Assembly (NCBI GenBank): GCA_022818135.1
Contig: JAFMSR010000002.1
Location: 58,271,740 to 58,335,739, forward strand
Length of the DNA stretch: 64,000 nt
Direction of reading: 5' to 3'
From: Saxidomus purpurata
Taxonomy: Eukaryota > Mollusca > Bivalvia > Venerida > Veneridae
Positions 47,948-61,000 of the stretch are shown here, in pieces. The first letter of the stretch is position 1, and each line of letters starts with the position of its first letter. The position numbers and the translations under genes are program-made. The notes below the pieces were generated by a model. The model had not been told where the DNA came from and made no database searches. It saw only the letters and a list, made by a program, of their open reading frames with translations.

Positions 47948-48807
47948 TGGAAGGCCGGTGGGTCATGCTAATTGCTAAATGCTTTTGCTAATTGCTTATT
48001 GCTAAATTAATTTTTTGGTTCGTGGATCATGTTAATTGTTAACTGCTTTTTGCTAACTGCTTTTAACAAAATGCTTTTTGTCAGTTATTGCTAATTGCCT
48101 TTTGCTGATTGCTTTTTGCAAAATGCTTTTGCTAATTGCTTTTTGCTAGTTGCTTTTTGTTAATTGCTATTTGCTTCTTGCAACATTGCTTGTTGGTAAT
48201 TGCTTTTTGCAATTTGCTAATTATTTTTGCTAATTGCTTTATGCTAAATGCTTATTGCTTTTAGTTGACTTTTTTATGCAAAATGCTTTTTGCTAATTGT
48301 TGTTTGCTAATCGTATTTTGCTTATTGCTTTTTGACCTAAAGGAAAGCATGACAGTACAATATGTTTATTGTGCAAAAAGCATTTGGCAAATAGCAGTTA
48401 GCATTAAGCAATCAACATTTAGCAAAAAGCAGTTAACATATTACATGATCCACCAGCCAAAAAGCATATGGCAAAACTTAATTAGCAATTATCGGTAAAA
48501 AGCATTTAGCAAAAAGCAATTAGGAAAAAGCATTTAGCAAAACGCAGTTAGCAAAAAGGAATCAACAAAAAGCAGTTTGCAAAAAGCAATTAGCATTAAA
48601 GCATTTTGCAAAAAACAAGTTACTAAAAGCAATTTGCAAAAAGCAATTAGCAAAAAGCAATTAGCAATTACCAGCCAAAAAACAGTTAGCAAATAGCAAT
48701 AAGCAAAAAGCAGTTAGCAATTTACACGATCCACCGGCCAACAAGCATTCAGCAAAAATCAATAAGCAAAAAGCATTTAGCAATAAGCATGACCCACCGG
48801 CCTTCCA
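47948..48807. mobile_element. 860-bp fold-back element with TA flanks
   Basis: It starts TGGAAGGCCGGTGGGTCATG and ends with the exact complement. TA is on each side (47946-47947, 48808-48809). The left half consists of degenerate TTGCTAATTGCTTTTTGC-like repeats; the right half is the same in reverse complement (GCAAAAAGCAATTAGC), so the strand can fold almost end to end. Short open frames inside (48265-48498, 48661-48891) are artefacts. Confidence 0.85.
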
Positions 48808-49127
48808 TAAATATGTATATGATTGACTGGCGTGTTTGAAATCTTCATCTACGGGAGGTAACTTCGTTGGTTTAATGATAACAGTAGACACTGAATTATC
48901 TCCTTTGAGTTGTTTGACATTTGGCGGGAATCAAAGGAAAATAACTTTATTAAATATATATCAATAAAATATGCAACTGTAATGGTTTTGAATTTGAAAC
49001 TATTAAAAATGAAAGTGTTAATACATGGTGAGTAATTTGGTAGAGATTTATTTATCTATAACTCGGTTTCAGTAAAGGTATTTCGTTCGAAGAGCGTTCA
49101 GTTACAGATGAATTATGTTGCATCTGC

Positions 49128-50226
49128 ATCCAGGCCACACCACGTGGAGGAACTCTTTCATGGCCCACCTAGCACCAAAATAAAAAAGTCTTTAGTCGGT
49201 GTGCTTGAACACCCGGTGAAGTCCAAAAACCTCCCTTCCCGACTAAAATTTAATTTATAGGAAATATGAAATTGAATAAAATGGTTCTGTATTTTTTTAC
49301 TTTTTTTTTTAGAGCAGAAGAAAATTGGTTATTTAACCAAAAACTAACATTATATAATGATTGTATACACATATATTTACACAAATACTACCAAATAAAG
49401 CAGGTGTGTGATTCCAGAAACCTGTTAGATCAATGTGATTTTTAACAATGGTATTTAATGTATAGTATATTTCTGAAAATGTATTTCCTCCCAAATGTTA
49501 TGTAATAAACAAACTATTGAAAACAATACCTAAATCACACCTTTCGGGCAGGCATAAAGTAATCTTAATTTCTAAACTGTATGATATCAAAGACGGTCTC
49601 AATATCGAGTAGTCTTATGAGCGAAACTTTACTGTAATAACGTAAAATATGGTACATTTAACATGACTCTGACGATCGTTTTTTATTGAAATTACGCCGC
49701 TTAACAAATTTGGTACATACTCACGGGCCAAAACTGTCATTTTACGATGCTTATTGTTTCTAAAGAGAAGTCGGTCATGTTACATGAACCAAAATTTTGT
49801 TAATTCTCACTATATTTCACATTACCCTTATATGGCCACATTTGTTTCACAAAGATAAGAAAAAAGATTTCTACAGATTTCTACAGATTTCTTATATGTC
49901 AAATGTGAATGAAAACTGTTCTACTTATTTTTTCGTTAACTTTGGCTTACAACTAGAAGTAAAAATAATTGATTTATGTTTTATTTAAAAATATTATGGT
50001 CTTTTTGAACGGTAATAAATTTGTGAATTCTAAAAACATACAAATCATCAACACAATTGACCAAACTCTGTCAAAACGTTCTTGAAGCATCTTTTGCGCT
50101 GAGTCAAATTTACTGAGGTACTTATATGATCAGTTGAACGCGATCGTGCGCAAACAAGAATGAGGCTATGCGTCGGTGTGTATTGAACACCCGGTGATAT
50201 CCGAAAACCCCCCTTCCCGACTATAC
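49128..50226. repeat. Dispersed repeat, two direct partial copies
   Basis: GAACACCCGGTGA...CCCTTCCCGACTA occurs at about 49195-49247 and 50166-50222 in the same orientation. CATCCAGGCCACACCACGTG at 49128 links the first to 12855. The family is unknown. Confidence 0.55.
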
Positions 50227-50239
50227 CCTCCTCATATCT

Positions 50240-51660
50240 ACCCGTTTACGGCTATATTACGTTTTTATGTTCTTTCATTCAATGGGCGCTTTCGCTGAAC
50301 TGGTGCCGCTTTGTCAATGACTGAGAATTTGCCATCACTTGATTCTACATATTTAGTTTTCAGTTGTCTTTTTTTCTTGTCAGTTAAAAATTTCACGAAC
50401 AGTTCTTTCTTCTCTTCCGTTGATTTGCAACGCCAAATGGAATCTGGTACGAAGTAACTGCGACGTTTACTTGGGAATACATCTTAGTTTCCTGCGTCAT
50501 GAAGGGCACTACGATAATCCATGAAATGAAGATTTGTGACGTCATACAGTTTTTTAATCTAATCACGTGTTCGTTTCGGTTTCCAGCCAACAGACAGTTT
50601 CAAAATATTATTGATGGATTCCGCATTGTTGTTCGTCCATTTTTTTTGTCCATCAGCCTTCCTGCTGGGCTCGAATAAGTAGTTGTTTAGTCTGGGTTTG
50701 AGGTTAATTGTTCCGAAAATATGATGTAAACGATTCATTGGTTTCATTGATTTTGGTTTCAAAATTTGACGCCCTTGTTTCAAAGTCTACTGTTGTATCA
50801 GCATCAACGAGACCGCCGCTACCAAACAAATCGTTAATTAGGACATTTCTTTCTTTATTTTCCACATCGACTTTGTTTTGAAGATAATGTTTGGTACACA
50901 AGTATATTGTTGCGGATGGAAATACGTGTTCTGTCGCTTGTTAAGTCTCTCTCATCGTCTGTGTCGAATTCCATGCTTATCAGATATTCTCATTTCAATA
51001 TTATCAACGTCATAAATTAATCTATTTCGGTAGCTACATGTTCTAGAAAACCTTTGTACGTCTTATATGTGGCGTCTTTGTGTAGTAAACTAGGTCCTAA
51101 AAATATTGGGTTTTCTGCAGTGCCTTTCCGGAAGATTCTTTGGTTTTTGTACACAAGCACTGTAACATAAAAAATCCCAAGTTAAATGTGTTATCAATTC
51201 CGATAGGATGTTTTTTTTCCGTTAGACAATAAATGTTTTAGATCTTTCATTTGTTCATCTGTGTAACATGAATTTGGTTTCGGGGGTGTTTTGGTGTTTG
51301 GTGGGTTGGGTGGTTGGGTTGGTGTGGCACTTCTGGGTGCTGTGGGGCTCGTTTTGGGGAGGCTGCGTTTTTGGTACGTGGCATTCCCTGTTTGATATTA
51401 TTTTTGTTTTTATGGTGGATGACTGTTTGTACATACGGATGTTCATTAATCATTTATTTCTAGGACTTCTAGTATTTCATCTGCTATGTTGTCTATGTTT
51501 ACGTTTGTTTGTTTTGGTTTTCTCTTTGCCAGTGTATCTTACGTTTCGGATTACCTTGAAATCACGAGTACAGTTCATTGAGTCGTCTTTCCTTAAGCTT
51601 TCAAAAATTTCTTTTGGTTTTTGACTGTCATTACTTTGTTTTAACTTTTCCATGGTCTTT
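50240..51660 (-). pseudogene. MULE-type transposase pseudogene
   Basis: Minus strand, pieces in order: SQKPKEIFESLRKDDSMNC (about 51620-51560), INEHPYVQTVIHHKNK (about 51460-51417), a retroposon insertion, YTDEQMKDLKHLLSN (about 51265-51220), then FYVTVLVYKNQRIF and FLGPSLLHKDATYKTYKGFL (about 51160-51030), LCTKHYLQNKVD (about 50900), and WTNNNAESINNILKLSVGWK (about 50640-50580), ending near 50240. The NxFxLG...FYVT..VY, FLGP..LH and NNNAES.N..LK spacing fits MULE transposases. Frameshifts and stops separate the pieces. It lies 0.4-1.8 kb upstream of eIF4E exon 1. Confidence 0.75.
51272..51416 (+). mobile_element. Retroposon insertion in the MULE pseudogene
   Basis: It separates VIHHKNK from CYTDEQMKDLK of the transposase. 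It reads TGGGTTGGTGTGGCACTTCT through GGGGAGGCTGCGTTTTTGG to the shared 3' end GGCATTCCCTGTTTGATATT and TTTTTGTTTTT. The 5' end is cut at a different point from the copy at 34889. Confidence 0.75.
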
Positions 51661-52016
51661 GGATTTGTTCGTATAAAGTTTTTTCCACTAAACGCATTTC
51701 AATGTGACTGTGATTCAATAGGCTGACTACTCTGGTACTCATACAGTGCGACTTCCCCGCAGAATGTTTCAACAGCCTTTTGCATGTTTTACTCCTGTAA
51801 ATAGTTGGTGCAATTTTGTTGTATGTGTTATTTCTGTCTTACAATATATAAAAAACAACATTTTTGACAGTGACAAACTTTTGGAGAAACTATTTTTAAC
51901 ACAGAACTAAAAGGGGTCGGCTAAAGTACATCCGTTTTTACGCCAACTTTCCGTTTCGTTTACAGCCTCGTTTTCAGACGCCGGTATTCACGTGACCTTT
52001 TACTATTTTCGACAAC
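51661..52016 (+). promoter_or_regulatory. Probable eIF4E upstream region / 5' UTR
   Basis: GC content rises just before the start codon (CGTTTCGTTTACAGCCTCG, CACGTGACC at about 51990), with the start in a strong context (ACAACATGG). No TATA box is assigned; promoter status is inference from position. Confidence 0.35.
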
Positions 52017-55000
52017 ATGGCTTCTGGTGACACAAAGTTAAATGAGGTAGTGTATATAGAAAATTAAGTTCAAACGTTTAACACCACAGAAGTAAAAAAA
52101 TCTACAATTTTTTAACCATTTCTTTGATTCAGCTGAGTAGCCATTGAGCTGAAATATTAGGGACCACACAGGAATTAACCATACGCTGTCCTTCACCTGG
52201 TGGCTGGTCAGCATGACAAGTGGCCCAGTAGCAAATTTTTCGTCAATCTTAAGAATCAAATATATATATGTATAATTTTATTTTCTCCCTTACATTCTGC
52301 ATAACTTTATTTTCTCCCTAACATAGATCTTTTAGAAAGTGGTCAACGGTATTTAGGATAGTCGTAAAAGTCTGTAATTTGAAGGGGTGTAGTCAGTTTT
52401 TGAAAGGCAGTGTCTTGCCAGCTGGTGACGGACAGTCATGGGTGGCAAACATCTTTTCATCTCGCTCAAGGGAAGATTAATCGCACACTTAAGTGACGAC
52501 TAGTTGTACACGGTGAAAACAAAATAATATATAGTCAGGGAGGGTATTACCAGTGGTCGTATATTACCGGGGCATTCCGAAAAATGATCCAAACGTAACT
52601 TGTGAATGACGTCACAACATAATTAGCATATTGTACATAGACACTGATACATGCTAAATAACATGGTGTGAGATTTACAAATTTTAGGTATATGAACCCT
52701 AAATGTTTCAACCCCAACACTCGCTGTATCAATCACTGTTATTTAACAGTGTTTCTTTCAAATGTTTTAACACTTGGCTTGTTGAAACACATTTTTATTA
52801 CATTACTTTATATGTCAGTGATTAAAAAATTGCAGAGGACTAACCTAGTGACTTACCTGAATAACACTGACTCAATTGTATTAGTTATATTTGACCTGAA
52901 GAACGACATGGGATAGAAATTTACCAATGCACCAGTATTACCCTGCAAGACTGTTACTAAAAATAGACTAAATGGTGTTTACGTTTGCGTATGTTTTACT
53001 TTGAAAGAATTCTTAACATGATCTGTCTTTTACATAAATTATAAATAAAAGGTATAGGACAATAACAAATCAAATATATCAGGTGAATGGCCATAATTCT
53101 TTTCAGAATTTGTTTCTGAAATTTAAATACACCGGTAATACAACCCACCAGGATATAGTAAAGCTCTTGGGATATGCGAAAAACACTAAGTGTGGAGTGA
53201 GTAGAAATAATGTCACTTCGAGTAAAGTCACTTTGCCTCCGCTTGGAGTGAAAATATCAATCGCGGGACTTCATGTTTCTCCAAGTATTTTTGAGTGAAA
53301 ATATTAATTAAAATGTTGGTAAACTACACCTGTAAAGCGATCTGTTGAATTTAGATCCATTGAATCACTAAGATTGAGTCGGACATCACCGCTGACATCT
53401 TTCGTTGCGAATCGTCCCTACTGTATCAGTGTATGCTAATGAAGTGTTACATTTTTTAAATTTTATTCTAGGCCGTGTTCATTTCTTCAATGATGAAAGG
53501 TGAAAACTTGGTCTTTACTGTACTATGCAAGTTTAAATTTATTTTAAACAAAACAAAGAGCTTTTAACAATATAAAATTATTATAAAAACAATCTGATAG
53601 TTACAAGCTAATGGTAGATCGTCATATTCTTTCATTTATATTCTTAATTATTGTACATTTTAAAATTAATGATGAATAGATATTGGCGATGAGACCTGAG
53701 GAATCTCCTTTCCAAATGTAAATCAGTTATCAGTACCCAGATGTGTGAAGCTGAGAATTGTTTCAAATAGAGTATTGAGGTTTTTTTTTTTCAGAACCTA
53801 AAATATTTTTCACCTTCATGTCTACGTTAAAACCTGCTGTAATTGGACTCGAGCATTTGTCACTTGCGATAGGTGTTAACAATATGGCCCTGTCATAAAA
53901 GATGAAGAAACTAATCCAGTCAATTTTTAAATTGTTAGCTAATTTTTCCAGTAACAATTTTCTTCTATTTCTTTTAATGAATAACCCTTACCGAATAAAT
54001 TATATTTACTGCAACGTCTTAATCTTAAAGATAAAGCTGCAAGTGTCTGCAACCTAGGGATGTCATTGATTAAAATTTTTATATCGATATACCGATTTAG
54101 AAATATCCACGATATAACAATATATCAATTTTCGAGCGTAAAAAAGTCGCTGACTACATATTCTACCAAATCTCTTGACTTTATTTGTACTAAACATATG
54201 GTTCTGGTCTATAATATATATCACCCCTTGCAGTGCTGATACAGTTTTGCCTATGAGACCACATTTAAAAGTAGCACTAGACAATATTCTCATTATTTTT
54301 AATTATAAAAATGATAGTTTGGAATACACAAACACATGATGTTATGAGTAAGTATCATTTTTTGTGATACAATATATTGAACACGCTATACAAATGTAAG
54401 TTGGTTGGCAAATATTTTTGAATGTAATATGCATACAATCATGTACAACACAAAAACAATTCATGTATAGACACATTTCTACCGATTATAATAAATTTGA
54501 ATTGAATGTCCGGTAACCCCATTCATTTACATGTAAAACCACTCGAATTGCTGCGATTTGACTCAGGACTGCGAAGTGACACCATATTTCACCGTAATCA
54601 AAGTCACTCTATTTTTCCGAGAGTTACTGCTGTGAAGTGAAAAACGTTTTTTGCATAATCCTCATGCGATGTACTGTAGGTGGTAAATATCATGCCACCG
54701 TTCCATAATGGCGGCCATGTAAAAGAAAATTACATGCATTGAAATATTTGGATTTGGGACAACGTCACAACAGACAGTTGAACAGATATACACTTTTTGT
54801 GTTGCACTGTCGGAGAAAAGGCAATACATAGTGATTGCCTTATCCATTCATCAGTCTGTCGTTCTGTCACAAAACCCTAATGATGGCCATAACTTTGCCA
54901 TTTCTTAAGATTTCTTCATCAGACTTTCAAGTTGCATTGATTATGACAAAAGGGTTGTGATGTCGCCAAATTGTGTAGGTCAAGGTCATTTTACAGAGTT

Positions 55001-58000
55001 ATGCCCCAGTTTTTACTTAGTTTTTGTCACAAAGTTAATGGTTATTCTGACAAAGTCCGTCCGTGTCCCGTCCGTCCCGAAATCTTGTGAACGCAACTCC
55101 TCTTAAACCGGTGGCAGATTTTGCTTAAACTTCCAGGGATGAACAACCTTAATGTGTAGATGGTATAAAGGAAGGAATTTGCACCAAATTTAACAGAATT
55201 GGCCCTTTGTTGATTTTTTCCAGACTATGTTTTTGGGGACACAACTCCTCTTAAACCGGATGGCAGATTTTGCTTAAACTTCCAGGGATGAACAAGCTTG
55301 ACTTAGATGTAGTAAAGAAAAGAATTTTTGCGCCAGATTTAACATTGGAATTATGGCCCTTTGTTGATTTTTTCACTATATACTATGTAGAAATTTTGTG
55401 AACGCAACTCCTCTTAAACCGGATGGCAAGATTTTGCTTAAACTTCCAGGGATGAACAACCTTAAGTGTAGTGGCAGTAAAGGAAGGAATTATTGCTGCG
55501 GCCAAATTTAACAGAATTATGGCCCTTTGTTGATTTTTTCACTATATACCATATAGAAATTTTGTGAACCCAACTCCTCCTTAAACTGGTTGGCAGATTT
55601 TGCTTAAAGTTCGGGGGGGGAAAAATTGGGGGGGGGGGGGGGGGGGGGGGGGGTTTTTTTTGGGACCAAATTTATAGACGTTATGGCCCTTTATTTTTTT
55701 TTTATAAAAAAAAAAAAAAAAATTTTTGAAAAAACTCCTTTTAAACCGGATGGCAGTGGATTTTGCTTAAACTTCCAGGGATGAAACAAATGTATGGTAG
55801 TAAAGGAAGAAATTTGTTGTGACCAAATTTAACAGAATTATGGCCCTTTGTTTTTTTCACTATATACCATATAAATTGTTGCGACCAAATTTAACAAATT
55901 ATGGCCCTTGTGATTTTTTCACTATATACCATATAAATAATTGAACATATAAATTTTACATTTGTAATTTAATTTAACATGTACATAAGGTCCTGTAGAT
56001 CATTTTAGGTATATGTACAGAAATGAAACAGTGGAATGAAAAAAGTTCCACAATAAAATCTTCCATACAGATAGCTGCTCTTGTTTATGAGCACATCTGC
56101 ACAGTGGGGGCATCCGTGTCCTTTGGACACAATTCTAGTTGTCACAAAGTTAATGGTTATTCTGACAAAGTGTGAGAAGGCAACACAAGTGTTCTCCTTA
56201 ACACCCAGTTGTTTTAGCTTGACTTTAAAGAAAAGAGGAGCTATCCTACTCGGCGTCAGCGTTTGTGTCACACCTTGGTTAAGTTTTTCGTATCACCCCA
56301 CTTAATTTCAAAGTCATTTATAGTCTAGGCAGTGGGAACTGGTGAAACAAGGGATTATACTGGATTCAGTTTGTCTGTCTGTCCGTCCGTAGAATAGATG
56401 CAGTCTTGTGGACACTAAATCTTCTAAACCCCTGGTCAGAATTTAATGCTACTTTACAGAAGTGACAAGTACTATGCTTTGTTGTGCATGGTCCATGTTT
56501 CGGGTCAAGGTCACAGGGGCTCGAGATATTAAAATCTTTTGGACGCTTAATCTCTCAAACCCCATGTCACAATTTGATGATACTTCACACAAGTGATAAA
56601 TACCATGCCTATTTGACTTGAGAGTGTCTTTTTGCTCCTTTAACTTTTGGTGTTTATACAAAATACTGTGAGCATACATGTAGGTTCCTGTCCTATATTC
56701 AGAAAAGGCAATGTGGCTAATGACAAAGGCTATAAGAGTTGTCAATAACTATTTGGCTGCTCTCAGGCAATGTTCAGATTTGAGTTTTAAGATTGCACAG
56801 TGTTTGCAGATATAAATTTCAAGTGCCTTGTCCTTAAATTTCAAGGCAGTACGACCCTTACTCAGATGTCCAGTGCACAGAATCCAAGATGCTTAAAGTG
56901 CATATGGAAGCATATGGGATCTTAAAACACTATGACATTTTATTATAAAAACTTGTGAGACAAATGCACACACTTTGAAAATAAGTACATGTATTGCCTT
57001 ATGTACATCATTACATGGAAAATAACATTGATAAGACAAATGTGTATGTTGTGTTTGCAGGATTGTGGTGATGAGGAGGAACAACAGGTTATCTCACCTG
57101 AGCTCTTAATCAAACATCCACTGCAGAATAAATGGGCAATGTGGTTCTTCAAGAATGATAAAAGCAAAGAATGGACAGCAAATCTCAAACTTATCACAGC
57201 ATTTGATACAGTAGAAGATTTCTGGGGGTAAATTGTCAGATTTTTTTCTCTACTGTATTTGCAGCTGTTCAACCACCTTCAAGGCATGATACAAAACTTT
57301 TCTGTCTCCCCAAGTTTATGTATATAGCTAGAGATTTTCAATGCTAGTTGCAACAGTTGTGTATATGTACAGAAGAATGAATCTTAAAAGATGGTAAAAA
57401 ATTTGATCATTCAGTGCTGTAAGTTAATTAATTTGAACAGTAATTCTATTTGATATACAAATGTATATAATAAAACAAACTACATGTACAACTGATTTGT
57501 ATAGAATATTTGATAATTACTCCAATGTCATTTTTATACTGTCATATATCATAAATAGTGATCTTGTACCCTTGCAGTATGTTTCCTATTCTTTCAGTAT
57601 TTGATATGAGCATGATTATGAAAATGAAAGCCGCTTTCAGAATGTATCCATCAAATTGTCAACATTAGCTCTATTTCAAAGTGTGTTAATAAGTCAACTT
57701 TTAGACTTTCAAAAAGAAATTTCTCATATACTTTTGTTAAACAGCACCCTTAATATTATCTCTTTTCTTTCAGGTTATACAATCACATACAAAAAGCTAG
57801 TAAATTACAATCAGGATGTGATTATTCATTATTTAAGGTATGTATCAAATAAGAAGCACTCCTATAACATCATCTATTATGTAGATGCATTTAGAAAGAT
57901 AATTTGATGAAGGGGCTAATGTCCGCCTTTGCAAAGTCAAGGGGGTGTCCTCCTGTGCAAAATTGAGCTAAGGGGATAATGTCCGTATACCGTACAACCA

Positions 58001-61000
58001 TAGTGATTCTTGTAATACCCCCTGAAACAAAGTTTGGGGGTTTATAGGGGTCAGTTTGATCAGGCTGTTGGTCAGTGTATCTGCTCAATATCTTGTATTT
58101 TTATGAAACTTGGTTCAAGTGTTCATCTTATCAAGACAATGTGCATCACCCATGTTCCAACTCTGCAGTTCAAGGTCGGGGTCATATTTAAGGGCCAAAG
58201 ATCATGAGACTATACAATGTATTTCCTTAACAGATTGAAAGATTTTCTTGAAAGTTGGGTAGAGATGTTACCCCCTGGAGGCTCTCAAGGTCACATTTAG
58301 TGAAATTTTAGTCATGAGACAATATCTCCTTAGTCCTTTGATAGATTTAGATGAAACTTAGGTCAAATGTTCAGATTATGATATCATATGCAAAATATAT
58401 GTTCCAACTGTGCCAGCATATGACCAAAGTCACAAATAAAGGTCAAAGGTCTTGAGACTTCATCTCCCAAGCCCGTCGATGAATTTTCATAAAACTTGGG
58501 TAAACTGTTTGCCATATGAAGATGGTGTGCATAGTGTGTATCTCAGTCATCTTGTTTCAATGTCAAGATCACATTTAGGGATCAAATGTCATATGACTTA
58601 ATTTTGTGTCCACTTTAATAGTAACTTCTGAACCCCATACTGAATTTCAAATAACCATGTCACAAATGTTGATCATATAGTTATTGAGGTTAGGATAATA
58701 AGAGAAGCCATTCCAAGTGACAAGGCTACGTGTTCAAAGCAGCGAGTTCATGTTAGCACAGTAAAAAGTACCCTTTTGAACTTAGCTGAGACAGACTGTC
58801 AGAGCAATGGTGTGACTTAAATTGTTAAGCCTGAGCTTTACTGTTGGTAGTGTTTGAATACTGACAATAACTTGTAAGCTTGAAGAAAAACTGAATGTAT
58901 TATATGTATTATTTTACTGTAGGATGGAATTCAACCTATGTGGGAAGATCCGTCAAATAAAAATGGTGGTAGATGGTTAGTTAATCTCAACAAAAACCAA
59001 CGAATGACAGAATTAGACAATTTTTGGTTAGAAACAGTAAGTAATATACCATCTTGAAGTTGCAAAACTTAAAATTTGGGGTTTGAACTTTTGACTATTT
59101 CTATTATTGACATAATAAACCTAACCAGTTTTTATGTTTTATTTTATGAAATTGCTGAAAAGTAAATTTGTGATGGGTATTTTGAATATTTTTTGTAAAC
59201 TTAACATTTTCTGCATCTAGTAATATTGTGTTGTTTCTTTACGCTACAGAATTTCTTTGAGTGAAGCAAGCTATTGCTTCTGTGCATGTATAAGGAAAGT
59301 AAAGAAAAAAAAGTGACAATATGTTTGTTCAGAAATTCATGTGTTTAAAATTTATAAGTGTTGTTTTCTTTGTTTTCAGTTATTATGTTTAATAGGAGAG
59401 GCATTTGACGAATTAACAGATGATATATGTGGTGCCACAATAAATATCAGAAATAAAGGAGATAAACTGGGTCTTTGGACGAGAGATGCCAGAAGAGGAG
59501 AAGCCACAGTTCAAATAGGGTATACATACTGTAGTACTAGAAGAATTGATTGCTCTTAACCATGTCACATGGTTTAGTTTAGTTTATACTAATTTATTTG
59601 AGCTCTATTGTGAAGAAAGCCTGTAGCTTATCGAGTCGGTTTCGAGTTTGCTTCCTGGAAAAAACAGTACTGGTGTCGTATAAGGAAGTACTGTCGTGAT
59701 CCCAGTGGGGCTCGAACCCGCAGCCTCCTGGATGAGTACGACCTCACCAAGCCCCCCCCACCGCCCAATGGTTGGCAGTATCAGTACAACAATGTTTAGC
59801 TCACTTGGCACAAAGTGCCAGGGTGAGCTAAAGGATCACTGAGCATCTGTCCACCATTTCCTTCAAATGGCATGTTCTCTGAAACCACATTGGCAATTTT
59901 GATGAAATGTGTTCATACATTTTAGATGAACAACTGAACTAAGTAAACTAATTTGTAATGTACACCTAGAAAACAGAACAGTAATTTCATACTACCAGTT
60001 TCTCTAAATCACAAGAGAATGAATAGCACCTGGCTGTGCACATGGTCTTCATTTTCTAATACATAACATCTGGTTTTGAGCCTATATGTTTGTATCAGCC
60101 AGATTTAATGCTTAAACGGTGGCAACTGAAAGTAATCGGGTCATACCGAATATAGCCGCTTTAGAGGATGGTGGACCTAATTAAGCACAATTACAAACAA
60201 ATAACTGAAGGTTATGTTTTGTAGTGTGGCGGGTGTAAGACTTGAAGTTAACCACTTTATGCAGGTGACTGCCTATCACAGTAATACAGTGTTGGCGTGA
60301 GTTTACATAATTAATTCAAGTGACCATTAGTAGAGAAATGTTTTAAAAAAAAATGAATAATTTTTTAGAATTATTGACAGAAATATTCAGACAATGTCCG
60401 CCAGCGTAAGTTTGCCCCGAAGGAATAAAATCGCACCGTCGCCGTCTGTCCGTCCGTGTCAGACTTTGTTGAAGGATTTTAAAATAACTTGGGGATATTT
60501 TTACAAAAAAAAAACGGGGTGTTGGGGGGAAGACCCACATCCCTACCTCAAAGGTGAAGGTCACACTTGGAGTATGCAGGTGACTGCCTATCACAGTAAT
60601 ACAGCTTTACATTTGTAATTTAGGCGTGAATTGAATGATTTTACAAACATAATTAAATTCAAGTGACCATTTACTAGAGGAAAGTAAGGATTCCCTATTT
60701 AAGAAAACCCCTTCGTGTCCGGACTGAATAACTTTTTGGTTTAATTTGCAATGTATTGACAGAAGATATTCAGACAATGTACCCTGACCCAGCTGTAAAT
60801 GCTTTAAGATTTTAAATATGGTTTATTGTTTTTTTCGGCAAGACCCAATCCAAGGTCAAGCACACTTAGTGTTTAAAGTAATGAATAGGATTACCGTCAT
60901 GAAAAATACCTCAAAAACATACCTATTAGGAGTTTTTGGGGGGTTTTTTTGGGGGGGTTTTTTTTTTTTTTTTTTTTCAGGTATGTACAGATACGACTAA

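Noticed and set aside
59625..59790. Functional tRNA gene
   Set aside because: A B box is present, but no complete cloverleaf can be drawn; a SINE-derived fragment fits better.
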